Position numbers and translations under genes: made by a program. A stretch of DNA of 46,182 nt, from contig CAZWUI010000012.1 in assembly GCA_964637515.1 (NCBI GenBank), forward strand, positions 1 through 46,182, written 5' to 3'. Every line of letters begins with the position of its first letter. Positions within the stretch are counted from its first letter, which is position 1. Source of the DNA: RGIG4097 sp964637515. GTDB lineage: Bacteria; Bacillota; Clostridia; Christensenellales; CAG-917. The notes beneath the pieces were generated by a model. The model did no database searches, was not told the origin of the DNA, and saw nothing but the letters and a program-made list of their open reading frames with translations. Positions 8,224 through 16,301 of this stretch are shown piece by piece.

Positions 8224-8361
8224 GAATGTGCTTGTAAGACAAGTTCTTACACATCTTTGTTTCAGCTTGCGCTCAGCCGTCCACGCAAGTCTTGTAATCC
8301 TTCCTTAATCCCCTACTCTACGGCTGAGAAAAAAGCACCGCATTCACTGCGGTGCTTTTTT
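8224..8361 (+). ncRNA. Candidate structured RNA with terminator
   Basis: No ORF fits this stretch, but it is rich in complementary segments: TGTAAGA/TCTTACA (8233-8239, 8245-8251); CTTGCG/CGCAAG (8266-8271, 8284-8289); CTCAGCCG/CGGCTGAG (8272-8279, 8321-8328); and a terminator hairpin 8331-8341/8349-8359 followed by T's. The second and third helices compete topologically, suggesting a switch. The minus-strand gene beyond has its own terminator, so this one is needed only by a + strand transcript. No clear promoter is visible. The remaining non-coding DNA, 7882-8223, is AT-rich with one palindromic repeat (7961-7997). Confidence 0.45.
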
Positions 8362-8396
8362 TACCTTTTTTTCAAATTGACAGCGTTAGAACACTT

Positions 8397-8426
8397 AAAA
8401 AGCACACCGCTTTCGGTGTGCTTTCT
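8397..8426 (-). terminator. Terminator of the 206-aa gene
   Basis: AAAGCACACCG / CGGTGTGCTTT stem with a 4-nt loop and U-rich tail on the minus strand, immediately after the stop at 8429. Confidence 0.7.
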
Positions 8427-8428
8427 TT

Positions 8429-9049
8429 TTAGAGTGCTTTGACGATTTCGATGAGTCCGAGAACACGTTTCAATGCAAGTTTGCTGTTGACTTTGAATTG
8501 GAACGGAACTTCCTCATACACTTTCTTGTGTCCCATATTCACGTGAGGGGTTTTGCCGTCGTTAAATTCGGGAGCATCGGGGTCGAGCGGGAGATTGACA
8601 CGGAGCGAAGTGCCGATGATGGTGACTTTTGCGACTATATCTCCGTTTCTACGATAAGTATCGCATTGTTTCGAGATTCTGGACTTGATTTTAGGTTCAC
8701 CTTTTGCGGTGGTCGTGAGAGCGGTTTTGATGATTTCGTATCTTTCTTTCACGATGTCGTCGGAGAGTGCGTATTTTTCCGCAAAAGTCAAGCTCTTGCG
8801 GTTAGCCTTTTTCTCCATAACCTTATCAAAATCAAATTTTTTGCCAAGAGAGCTTGTCAAGGATTCGACTTCGACGTCGGATACGACGTTTTGTTCGTTC
8901 ATTTTTTCAAAAGCGGTCGCGCAGGGAGTTTCGTCGGTCTTATCGCAGAAAGTGCAATAATCGTAACGACCGCACATATCGAGATGATTGGTCTCCGAAT
9001 CCAACCATTTTTGCAAATCCATTTTTTCTTGAAGGGCTTTCTTGTCCAT
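8429..9049 (-). CDS. Uncharacterised protein, Cys-rich N-terminus
   Basis: A 206-aa cytoplasmic protein with no assigned function. Two parts are visible. Residues 25-45 hold a cysteine cluster (CGRYDYCTFC, then a further Cys in DETPC), which could bind a metal. The C-terminal half (about 115-206) has the pattern KSRISKQCDTYRRNGDIVAKV, a Leu/Pro strand segment, and KVYEEVPFQFKVNSKLALKR; from memory it resembles a domain recurring at the ends of many unannotated proteins in Clostridia metagenomes, but I know of no named family. GAGG precedes the start. It has its own terminator and stands between the candidate RNA and the TIR-like operon, so it may belong to the same accessory block (inference). 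Confidence 0.7.
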   Translation of the reverse strand: MDKKALQEKMDLQKWLDSETNHLDMCGRYDYCTFCDKTDETPCATAFEKMNEQNVVSDVEVESLTSSLGKKFDFDKVMEKKANRKSLTFAEKYALSDDIVKERYEIIKTALTTTAKGEPKIKSRISKQCDTYRRNGDIVAKVTIIGTSLRVNLPLDPDAPEFNDGKTPHVNMGHKKVYEEVPFQFKVNSKLALKRVLGLIEIVKAL

Positions 9050-9354
9050 TGACTAACCTCGTAACATTTCGGCATTCTAATTGCCTTTAATTTTCGACAA
9101 CATTATAACAAAAATATGTTTTTTGTCCAACCTTTTTAGCAGATTTTTTTCACAATATTTAAGATTAACACGATTAGTTTACCGCTTTACGAATTTTAAT
9201 CGGATTCGATTTCCTGCTCTGTGCGCATGCGAGCGAAGTATACGGACGGTCGGACGTTGTTCGTTGCGACGATTTCAACAGGAAAACTTACTTTTTCATC
9301 CCTATTTAGTCTTTGCTTTTCTCACATAAAAACGAAAACGCACGGTTAGAATAT
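9050..9354. other. Non-coding stretch, nothing recognised
   Basis: About 300 bp between the start of the 206-aa gene and the terminator of the TIR-like gene. AT-rich; no convincing ORF, RNA or repeat seen on either strand. Confidence 0.6.
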
Positions 9355-9392
9355 AAAAATCGTGGTCGCATACCACTGCAACCACGGTTTTA
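9355..9392 (-). terminator. Terminator of the HAD/CAT/TIR-like operon
   Basis: CGTGGT (9361-9366) pairs with ACCACG (9381-9386), with flanking A/T pairs and a T-rich tail on the minus strand, shortly after the stop at 9408. Confidence 0.6.
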
Positions 9393-9407
9393 TCATTCGC
9401 TATTATA

Positions 9408-10766
9408 TTATTTTTGTTCTTCGTACCAGCGTTTGATTTGTCCCCAATATACGTTGAGATCTCTTTCGCTTTCGATTGCTTCGAGAGCGTTTTTCATATC
9501 CGCCATATATAGCGATTTCATCATCTTGTTTTCATCCAAGGACAAGTACTCCGTCAACGCAAGATAGTATTCCATATTGAAAGTGTTGTACAGTTGCGTG
9601 TCTATACTACCCTTTTCAAAGGTCATTTTCATTCTGTTTCTTTCGTCGAAGGATTTTTGCAAATATTCGTTTGCATCGCTCTCGTCGAAGTACTTCTTGA
9701 CGAGATACAAATTACGGTACACGTACGCTTTCAAAAGAGCAAGTATGCCTATTCCGTCATTGCTATTCTCGTCCGTTATGCCGCCTTTTATCAACGATTC
9801 GATTTGTGCGATTGTCTTTTCGGCGTAATTTCTGCACTCGTTTGTCCACTGGTCGCGGTCGTTTTTCTCTGTCACTCCGTTTGCATAAAGCATACATGCA
9901 AAAGCCAAATGTTCGTAGATGAACACCCTTGCCCAACTTGCAAACACGCCTGCGCCGCCGTCTATTCCGTTGATTTCGTTCAGGCAAGCAGTGTGCGTGC
10001 GATAGATATTCATAAAGTCGGCGATTTTGATATAATCGCTTCCGTTCACTTCGTTTACGGTGATACTTTGCGCCATATTCAAGAACGCCATGCTCATATT
10101 AACGGCAATGCTCAATTCCCTTGAAAATACGTTTTGGTGGTCTCTTTTGAAATTCGCGAGTTCGTGGCAAACTTCTTCTTCGTCACCGAACATATGCGCC
10201 GCCTGCATATAGAACAATATGTATTGCGCCAACTCATAGTCCGAGCACTTCGAGCCAAATTGCGAATAATGCGCCGAGATTTTATCGCGGATGAGATATC
10301 TGTTGTTTATCAAATTCATCTTGTTTTCGGTGATCGCCATTTTCTGTCTGCTCATAAAGTAGTTGACGATACCTGCGGCAAAATTTTGATTATCTTTTTC
10401 TTCGATAGGCTCGACAAACGCATTGCTGAAATCTGACGGCAATTCGATATTTTCGTTCTTACGCCTGACGCAATGGACTTTTTTGGTGCCGTAACTTGCA
10501 AGAACGTATCCCAATTCAAAGAACATATTGCTACTGACTGCAACCTTTTCTCCCTCGGTCGAGCCTTGCTTATTTTGGAAAATCGCTATTGCCTGATTGC
10601 AGGTTTTCATCTGTTCGATGACGGTGTCAAGCACAAACGGACTATCCGAATTGTTGTCGTAGTTTCCGCCGACAAAACACACGTACCCTTTTTGACCGAG
10701 CAGTTTTTTCACTTCAAGCGCTTCGTCGTTTTTTCCGCTCCACGCAATAAAAACTTTGTCTTTCAT
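9408..10766 (-). CDS. TIR-like (CAP12-type) protein with helical C-terminus
   Basis: A 452-aa protein. Residues 1-125 look like the TIR-like CAP12 nucleotide-binding fold (Pfam PF10137): KVFIAWSGKNDEALEVKKLL as first strand and helix, then SSNMFFELGYVLASYGTKKV, which corresponds to the NVIFELGYFLGKLGRKRV signature. Glu84 of FFELGY is the expected catalytic glutamate of NAD-cleaving relatives. Residues 130-452 are all-helical, TPR-like, with no TM segment, and could be a sensor or oligomerisation part. Homologous domains act as NAD+-depleting effectors in CBASS and related antiphage systems; activity here is inferred. It is last in a three-gene operon, 18 nt after the CAT-like gene, with GGGAG upstream of the start. 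Alternative: a TIR-like nucleotide-signalling enzyme unrelated to defence. Confidence 0.75.
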   Translation of the reverse strand: MKDKVFIAWSGKNDEALEVKKLLGQKGYVCFVGGNYDNNSDSPFVLDTVIEQMKTCNQAIAIFQNKQGSTEGEKVAVSSNMFFELGYVLASYGTKKVHCVRRKNENIELPSDFSNAFVEPIEEKDNQNFAAGIVNYFMSRQKMAITENKMNLINNRYLIRDKISAHYSQFGSKCSDYELAQYILFYMQAAHMFGDEEEVCHELANFKRDHQNVFSRELSIAVNMSMAFLNMAQSITVNEVNGSDYIKIADFMNIYRTHTACLNEINGIDGGAGVFASWARVFIYEHLAFACMLYANGVTEKNDRDQWTNECRNYAEKTIAQIESLIKGGITDENSNDGIGILALLKAYVYRNLYLVKKYFDESDANEYLQKSFDERNRMKMTFEKGSIDTQLYNTFNMEYYLALTEYLSLDENKMMKSLYMADMKNALEAIESERDLNVYWGQIKRWYEEQK

Positions 10767-10784
10767 AATAATTCTCCCTACGTA

Positions 10785-11420
10785 TTACAAATTATTTATC
10801 ATTTGTTCCATCAACATAACGACTTTTGCCGCATGATAACCGTCCGCAAGCGCATGGTGAGCGGCAATATCGAATGCGACATCGTACTTTCCGTCACGCT
10901 CAACGTACTTGCCCCAGAAAATTCTCGGAATACTGCTTTGTTCAGGGTTGTCAAAATTGTACGGATTCGACATGGTCGTAATATCTATCCAAGGCAGGCA
11001 AGACACGTATATCTTGTCAATACCGCCGAGATTGTCAAATTTTCCTTTCGGTTCGCCGTTTTGCACTTCTTCTATAGCGGAGCGCGCATTCAAACAAAAT
11101 TCGTGCATATCGTCAACCATTTCAGTCAAGCAGGTTTCGATACTTTCATCCTTTCTTATCACAACGAAACTCGGATTGACTTTGTCATATAATACCACCT
11201 TGCCGTCCAAGAGTCTGAGCCTAAATTCTTCAACTTCGTTCATGCTTTTCGATGCGACATACAAAAACGCTTCAAAAAACGATACTCCGTTCTTTTTGCA
11301 GTATGCGACCAAATTCGTCACGTCAATTCTCGTAGTCACCGAAAAAATCGGGTTGGTATATTGAATGAAATTCTCGTATTGAGGTTTTCTTTTCCAATTG
11401 TTCACGTCAATAACTTTCAT
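10785..11420 (-). CDS. Chloramphenicol acetyltransferase-like enzyme
   Basis: A 211-aa protein of the CAT (PF00302) fold, usual length, acetyl-CoA-dependent O-acyltransferase. The active-site signature HHALADGYH is intact near the C-terminus, with catalytic His189 and structural Asp193. An N-terminal RKPQYENF-type segment and SFFEAFLYV helix match the family. Many homologues of this type do not give chloramphenicol resistance, so the substrate is open. Its start overlaps the HAD gene stop by 4 nt, and it precedes the TIR-like gene by 18 nt, so the three are almost certainly co-transcribed. GGAGG lies just upstream of the ATG. In this context it could modify a small molecule or signal used by the operon (inference). 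Confidence 0.82.
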   Translation of the reverse strand: MKVIDVNNWKRKPQYENFIQYTNPIFSVTTRIDVTNLVAYCKKNGVSFFEAFLYVASKSMNEVEEFRLRLLDGKVVLYDKVNPSFVVIRKDESIETCLTEMVDDMHEFCLNARSAIEEVQNGEPKGKFDNLGGIDKIYVSCLPWIDITTMSNPYNFDNPEQSSIPRIFWGKYVERDGKYDVAFDIAAHHALADGYHAAKVVMLMEQMINNL

Positions 11421-12079
11421 ACTTCCTCCAAAATTTGAAGTATATCTATCAGTTTATATATTATTTTCGCATTATCCTTGCAAAAATCGTCGGGATCTAT
11501 CAAATCGACCGCCATAATCGGTAAAAATCCGCCTGCGGTTGCGCCTTGTATTCCGTTTATGGAATCCTCTATCACGCAACAATTTTCGGGACTCAGTCCC
11601 AACTTCTCGGCGGCAAGCAAGAAAATGTACGGATCGGGTTTCGATTTCTCCCCCACTTCTTCGCCGAAAACTTCCGCATCGAATATTTCTTCTTCTCTCA
11701 AGTTTTTCACTTGAAACATCTTCTTCGCACGCTCTTTTCTCGACGACGTCGCAAGTGCGATTTTATATCCGCTCGCTTTCAATGCGTTTACGACTTCTGA
11801 AAAACCGTCGTTTACGTTGAAATTTCCGTTTTCTACGGATTCTTTCACAAAACTCAACATTCCGTTTCGATAAGTCGCAACGTCGAGATTCGGGAAAGTT
11901 TCGGACAATTCCTTTCTTATCATATCTTCGCTTTTTCCGCAGGTGCTTTGCCTATACTCTTCCGTCAAATTCAAGCCGAATTTTTCGTTTGCATAGATGA
12001 AAGCCTTTTGCCACAGACGCTCCGTGTCAAAAATAACCCCGTCCATATCGAATATAACAGCACGAATTTTATCTTTCAT
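11417..12079 (-). CDS. HAD-superfamily phosphatase, beta-PGM-like
   Basis: A 220-aa haloacid dehalogenase subfamily IA hydrolase. Motif I is VIFDMDGVIFDTE with nucleophile Asp11 and acid/base Asp13; motif II is the Ser of ALATSSRKERAKK; motifs III/IV are KSKPDPYIFLLAAEKLG and VIEDSINGIQGA. The helical cap lies at about 15-80. This layout is typical of beta-phosphoglucomutase-like and phosphoglycolate-type phosphatases acting on small phosphorylated metabolites; the substrate cannot be read from sequence. First gene of the HAD/CAT/TIR-like operon, with a good promoter at 12132-12160 and GGGGAAAG before the ATG. Confidence 0.88.
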   Translation of the reverse strand: MKDKIRAVIFDMDGVIFDTERLWQKAFIYANEKFGLNLTEEYRQSTCGKSEDMIRKELSETFPNLDVATYRNGMLSFVKESVENGNFNVNDGFSEVVNALKASGYKIALATSSRKERAKKMFQVKNLREEEIFDAEVFGEEVGEKSKPDPYIFLLAAEKLGLSPENCCVIEDSINGIQGATAGGFLPIMAVDLIDPDDFCKDNAKIIYKLIDILQILEEV

Positions 12080-12131
12080 CTTTCCCCATGTGTTTATTGT
12101 AGATATAATATCTATATATTATCCATATCGT

Positions 12132-12160
12132 ATTGTATCTTATAAATTGCCTTTATGCAA
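12132..12160 (-). promoter_or_regulatory. Promoter of the HAD/CAT/TIR-like operon
   Basis: On the minus strand TTGCAT (12155-12160), 17-bp spacer, TACAAT (12132-12137), leaving a leader of about 45 nt. The rest of 12080-12304 shows no gene. Confidence 0.55.
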
Positions 12161-12304
12161 GTCGTTTCTTTGGTTTGTCGTTTGATTTGTTCTTTCGAAG
12201 CAGACTGCCGCACAATAATACTTGTTTACTTTCAAGACGACTCGCCCCGCATTGATCAAATTGCCAATTCACAACTCATCCGACGTTTTCTTCGACCACC
12301 ACGA

Positions 12305-12333
12305 AAAAAGCCTCGCTTGGTGCGTGGCTTTTT
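12305..12333 (-). terminator. Terminator of the PHP phosphatase gene
   Basis: AAAAAGCC/GGCTTTTT with an inner CGC/GCG stem, directly after the stop at 12336. Confidence 0.75.
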
Positions 12334-12335
12334 GG

Positions 12336-13133
12336 TTATTCGATGGGAATTTTGGTTTCGACGTGTTTGTGGAAAACGCTGAAGTGTGTGAACCCGATTC
12401 CTTTCAGGAGTTTGCAGGTTTCGTCGTACTTTTTGACGAGTTCGTTGCGGTGGGAATCCGACCCGAACGAAATCTTTCTGCCCCCCAATTCGTAGTAGCG
12501 TTTGAGTATTTCCACGGACGGAAACAGTTCAGTGTGGGTGTTGACCTCGAGCGCCTTATCCCTTTGGATTATACCCTTCAAGATAGCGTCGAATTTGTCG
12601 GGATAGTCGGCGTAGTGCAGGGACTTGTCACGGTAGGGAGCGTTTCTCGTGACGTAACCGATATGTGCGACGATATCGTACTCATACGGAGCGTCAAGGC
12701 TTTTGAAAATCGCGTCGAGATAACCGCTGTACATTTTCGACTTGCTCTTGAAGAAGAACGCGCGCGGAAAATAAACATCCCACCCATACACAAAGTGGAC
12801 GGAGTTGATGACTGCATCGAAATCGTAGCGCGGGAGCAAATCTTTCAACACGCTTTCGGCGGGTTTCGACCAGCCCGCTTCTATGCCGAAACACAAATCC
12901 AAATCGTTACCGTCAATGGAATTTTTGACTTCGGTCCACTCTTTCTTGTAGTCATCGAGATTGATATGTTTCCACGGGACAGGCGTGTGTCCGCCACACT
13001 TCAAATCCATATCGAGATGATCGGTTGTGCAGAGATAGGACACTCCGTTTTCCTTTGCTTGTCTGACGATTTCGGCGATAGTATCCTTGCCGTCCGAGCT
13101 ATGATGACTATGCACGTGGGAGTCTACTTTCAT
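12336..13133 (-). CDS. PHP-domain phosphatase, histidinol-phosphatase-like
   Basis: A 265-aa PHP-family metal-dependent phosphoesterase resembling HisJ/HisK histidinol-phosphatases. Seen: metal motif DSHVHSHHSSDGKDTI at the N-terminus, CTTDHLD, FGIEAGW, VNSVHFVYGW, DIVAHIGYVTR, LEVNTH and SFGSDSHR, i.e. all expected His/Asp/Glu ligand blocks. Length is typical. No other histidine genes are in the window, so the true substrate could be another small phosphate ester. Its start overlaps the alaS stop by 4 nt (ATGA), so it is translationally coupled to the short AlaRS. No clear Shine-Dalgarno of its own, consistent with coupling. Confidence 0.85.
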   Translation of the reverse strand: MKVDSHVHSHHSSDGKDTIAEIVRQAKENGVSYLCTTDHLDMDLKCGGHTPVPWKHINLDDYKKEWTEVKNSIDGNDLDLCFGIEAGWSKPAESVLKDLLPRYDFDAVINSVHFVYGWDVYFPRAFFFKSKSKMYSGYLDAIFKSLDAPYEYDIVAHIGYVTRNAPYRDKSLHYADYPDKFDAILKGIIQRDKALEVNTHTELFPSVEILKRYYELGGRKISFGSDSHRNELVKKYDETCKLLKGIGFTHFSVFHKHVETKIPIE

Positions 13134-14917
13134 TCAAGAACCGCCTTTATACGTCTAATTCCGGCAGATGAACTCTGTTCTTTGACGATACGGAACTTTC
13201 CGAGCTCACCTGTGGTGTTTGCATGAGGACCACCGCAAATCTCTTTGCTCGAACCGATCGTATAGACTTTTACGACTTCGCCGTAGCGATCTCCAAACAC
13301 GCCGATTGCACCTTGTTCGCGTGCTTCTTCGACGGACATTTCTTCGCATTTGACGGTTGCGTTTGCTTTGATCTCGTCGTTCACGACGTCTTCGACCGCC
13401 TTGATTTCTTCCGCAGTCATGGGACGGGGGAAGTTGAAATCGAAACGCAATCTCTCGGGTGTTATATTGCTGCCTTTTTGCATGATACCGTCATCGCCGA
13501 GCACCTTTTTGAGTGCGTAGTTGAGAAGGTGAGTTGCGCTATGCAGTCTAGCGGTTTGTTCACCGCCGTCCGCAAGTCCGCCTTTGAATTTTTGTTCCGC
13601 ACCGGCTTTGGATTTCGCTTGATGTTCTTCAAACGCTTTGTTATATCCCGCCATATCCACGTCGAATCCGTGTTCTTTTGCAAGCTCTGCGGTCATTTCG
13701 ATAGGGAAACCGAAAGTGTCGTAAAGTCTGAAAGCGGTTTTGCCGGGAAAGACTTTCATGCCTTCGGGAAGGTGTGCAAGTATCTTGTCAAATTCTTTGA
13801 GCCCTTGTTCGACGGTCTTTGAGAATTTCTCTTGTTCAAGGGAGAGTTCTTGTTGGATTCTCTCTGCATTGTCCGCTATATTGGTGTACACGTCGCCGTA
13901 CTTCTGCACGAAGAGTGCGGATATTTCGTTGAGTGCGTCGTAGCCGACTCCGAGAGTTCTGCAATAACGCATCGCTCTGCGGATAAGACGACGGAGAATA
14001 TATCCTTGGTCAACGTTTGACGGGGAAATACCTTTGACGTCCCCTATCATAAACGTAGCGGTGCGGGTGTGGTCTGCGACAATACGCATTGCTTTCGTGA
14101 TTTCGTCGTTTTCGCCGTACTTCTTGCCCGATAGTTCCTCGAGTTTTTTGATTGCGAAATCGAACAAATCGGTTTCGTAGACGGACTTGTATCCGTTCAA
14201 AATGCAGAGCATTCTTTCAAAGCCCATACCTTGATCGACGTTCTTCTTGTCCATAGGCGCATACTTGCCTTCCGCATCTTTGAAGTATTGCATGAAAACG
14301 TTGTTGCCTATTTCGAGATATTTACCGCAATCGCAAGCAGGAGAACAATCGTCCGAGCAAGCGGGTTTGCCGGTATCAATGAACATTTCGGTGTCGGGAC
14401 CGCAAGGACCGGTCACACCGGCGGGGCCCCACCAGTTGTGTTTTCTGTCAAGGAAGAAAATCTGTTCTTCTTTGAGTCCGAGACTGCGCCAAACGTTTGC
14501 GCTCTCTTCGTCGCGCGGGCAGACGTCGTCCCCCGCAAACACGCTGACCGCAAATTTATCAAGGTCAAATTCAAGGCGGTTAATCAAGAAATCGTACGCC
14601 CATTTGATTGCGTCTTCTTTGAAATAGTCACCGAGCGACCAACTGCCGAGCATCTCGAAAAACGTGCAATGCGACGCATCGCCGACTTCGTCTATATCCC
14701 CCGTACGCACGCAAATTTGCACGTCGGTTAGGCGGTTCCCCGCAGGGTGTTTTTCCCCGAGAAGATAAGGCACCAACGGATGCATTCCCGCAGTCGTGAA
14801 AAGCACCGTGGGATCGTTTTCGGGGATCAACGATGCGGATTGAATGACCGCATGGGAGTGTTCGCGATAGAAGTCAAGGTATGCTTTGCGCAGTTCTACT
14901 GAATTGAGTTTTTTCAT
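13130..14917 (-). CDS. alaS: Alanyl-tRNA synthetase, short form
   Basis: A 595-aa class II synthetase that charges tRNA-Ala. Seen: N-terminal ELRKAYLDFYREHSHAVI, motif 2 region (CVRTGDIDEVGDASHCTFFEML), NVDQGMGFERML, the editing-domain HSATHLLNYALKKVLG and C-terminal CGGPHANTTGELGKF, which supply the His/Cys zinc site of the editing module. It ends right after SAGIRRIKAVLE, so the DHHA1/C-Ala domain of the usual ~870-aa enzyme is missing. Compact AlaRS of about 590-600 aa are known in some bacteria, so this is a natural form rather than a frameshift. GAGGA precedes the start. It lies 52 nt after the acyltransferase gene and overlaps the PHP gene. Confidence 0.9.
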   Translation of the reverse strand: MKKLNSVELRKAYLDFYREHSHAVIQSASLIPENDPTVLFTTAGMHPLVPYLLGEKHPAGNRLTDVQICVRTGDIDEVGDASHCTFFEMLGSWSLGDYFKEDAIKWAYDFLINRLEFDLDKFAVSVFAGDDVCPRDEESANVWRSLGLKEEQIFFLDRKHNWWGPAGVTGPCGPDTEMFIDTGKPACSDDCSPACDCGKYLEIGNNVFMQYFKDAEGKYAPMDKKNVDQGMGFERMLCILNGYKSVYETDLFDFAIKKLEELSGKKYGENDEITKAMRIVADHTRTATFMIGDVKGISPSNVDQGYILRRLIRRAMRYCRTLGVGYDALNEISALFVQKYGDVYTNIADNAERIQQELSLEQEKFSKTVEQGLKEFDKILAHLPEGMKVFPGKTAFRLYDTFGFPIEMTAELAKEHGFDVDMAGYNKAFEEHQAKSKAGAEQKFKGGLADGGEQTARLHSATHLLNYALKKVLGDDGIMQKGSNITPERLRFDFNFPRPMTAEEIKAVEDVVNDEIKANATVKCEEMSVEEAREQGAIGVFGDRYGEVVKVYTIGSSKEICGGPHANTTGELGKFRIVKEQSSSAGIRRIKAVLE

Positions 14918-14969
14918 ATATCCTCACTTTATTCTGCCGTTTTGAGCAGATAAACTATAGTTTTTGAAA

Positions 14970-16220
14970 TTATACACTTTCGACACTCACGCCGTTCGAG
15001 CGCAGTAAGTCGAAAAAGTTTTGGGGCAAGTCGTTCTCGACGATGCTCTTTGTGAACGAGAATATCGTGCGCCCGCCCGTGCTTGTAACGCCGAGATTGA
15101 CCTTTGCGTTTTTGGACACGTTCACATTGAAGAACACCCTGTTCACACCGTAGCCGTCGGGCATATCCGTGCGGCCGAGATTTGAAAGGATGATTGTTTG
15201 TCGAGACTTCAAGAATAGGCGGATGAACTTCGCAACTCCCGTTTTGAACCACAAGGGCGACAGGCGCAAAAGCGAGGTCTTTTCCGCACGCACCGTCGTT
15301 GAAATCATAGCGGACAATTTCTCTTTCGTAGCCTTTTCGGCAAGTTGTTTTTTCGCACTTGCCACGAAGTCCTCTATCGTTTTCAGGGATAGCGGTTTGA
15401 AAACAAGGCGCACGAAAGTCACGAAGTTGCGCACGCTACTCGACGGAAATACCGTGCGAAGATTCACAGGCACCATCATCACGATAGGGCGTTTGCAATC
15501 GTCCGTTTTCTCAATCGCATAGGCAAGGAGTCCCGCCGTGTATGCCGTGAAAGTCGCATCGTTTTCCTTTGCAAGTTTGGATGCGGACAAATAGTCGCAC
15601 TCCCCTCTCACCGAAGAATAACCATTTTCGTCTATCGTCCCGGTCAGGAGATGAGGCGCAGAGCCCGTCAAACCTTTCACGTCGATACCGCCGAATTTTA
15701 TCGGGGAATAGTGTTTCAGATAAGAGTCTTCGATTTCACCGTCGTCCGTCGCCGAGAAGTCGATTGCTCCGTCCACGTTGTCAAACGACCGCCCTTGCAA
15801 CTCGCGATATTTCTGCACGATACCCTTCAAAAAGACGATTGCGCCGTTGCCGTCGCAGAGCCCGTGAAAGACTTCAAGGGATATGCGATTTCCGCAGTAC
15901 GCCACACGGAAGAGGAAACCGTTGGTTTCGTCGGGATTTATGGGGCGCAACAAATTGCCGTTGTCCTTGAAAATCACCACTTCTTCGTCGTTTTCTTCAA
16001 GGTAGTGCCAAGCGTAACCCTTTTTCAAACGCACTTTGAAAGTCGGAAAACGGTTGATTGCGCCGTTTGCTGCGACGGATAGCAAATCCGCAGACACGGT
16101 TTCATCGAGCTCGACTTCCACTCTGAAAATACTTTGCGCCTTTTTCGTCGCCATAATAGGATAGAAAAGCGACGAATTGTCAAGGGCATATCTTTTCAAA
16201 TTGCGTTCGTTTTTGTTCAT
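14970..16220 (-). CDS. Alcohol-acetyltransferase / condensation-fold acyltransferase
   Basis: A 416-aa protein of the CoA-dependent acyltransferase (condensation-domain-like) superfamily. The active-site motif is LEVFHGLCDGNGA with His119 and Asp123 (HxxxDG). The second half contains the floor-loop-like NLGRTDMPDGYGV segment and a C-terminal strand pattern typical of alcohol acetyltransferase or PapA-like enzymes. No signal peptide; a hydrophobic patch may allow membrane association. Substrates are unknown; lipid or small-alcohol esterification is possible. First gene of a likely acyltransferase-alaS-PHP transcript, with GGGAG upstream of the ATG and a near-consensus promoter. Confidence 0.8.
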   Translation of the reverse strand: MNKNERNLKRYALDNSSLFYPIMATKKAQSIFRVEVELDETVSADLLSVAANGAINRFPTFKVRLKKGYAWHYLEENDEEVVIFKDNGNLLRPINPDETNGFLFRVAYCGNRISLEVFHGLCDGNGAIVFLKGIVQKYRELQGRSFDNVDGAIDFSATDDGEIEDSYLKHYSPIKFGGIDVKGLTGSAPHLLTGTIDENGYSSVRGECDYLSASKLAKENDATFTAYTAGLLAYAIEKTDDCKRPIVMMVPVNLRTVFPSSSVRNFVTFVRLVFKPLSLKTIEDFVASAKKQLAEKATKEKLSAMISTTVRAEKTSLLRLSPLWFKTGVAKFIRLFLKSRQTIILSNLGRTDMPDGYGVNRVFFNVNVSKNAKVNLGVTSTGGRTIFSFTKSIVENDLPQNFFDLLRSNGVSVESV

Positions 16221-16242
16221 AAATCTCTCCCTTTACCGAAAT

Positions 16243-16271
16243 ATTTTATTATCTTTTCAAAATTATGTCAA
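16243..16271 (-). promoter_or_regulatory. Near-consensus SigA promoter (acyltransferase)
   Basis: TTGACA (16266-16271 on the complement), 17-bp spacer, TAAAAT (16243-16248). The -35 box overlaps the candidate SigE element reading toward yabP. Confidence 0.75.
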
Positions 16272-16295
16272 TCATAAAGCGCGCGCGCATATATT
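16267..16295 (+). promoter_or_regulatory. SigE-like promoter candidate for yabPQ
   Basis: GTCAATC (16267-16273), 14 bp, CATATATT (16288-16295) loosely fits mother-cell SigE elements, which drive yabPQ in Bacillus. Six bases separate it from the ATG, implying a leaderless or near-leaderless mRNA. Weak match; treat as a hypothesis. Confidence 0.3.
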
Positions 16296-16301
16296 ATTCG
16301 T

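Noticed and set aside
10785..11420. Calling the CAT-like gene an antibiotic resistance gene
   Set aside because: The active site is intact, but many CAT-fold proteins do not act on chloramphenicol and the context is a TIR-like operon.
9408..12079. A complete CBASS system
   Set aside because: No cyclase (CD-NTase) or Cap accessory gene is present, so only a TIR-like effector can be claimed.
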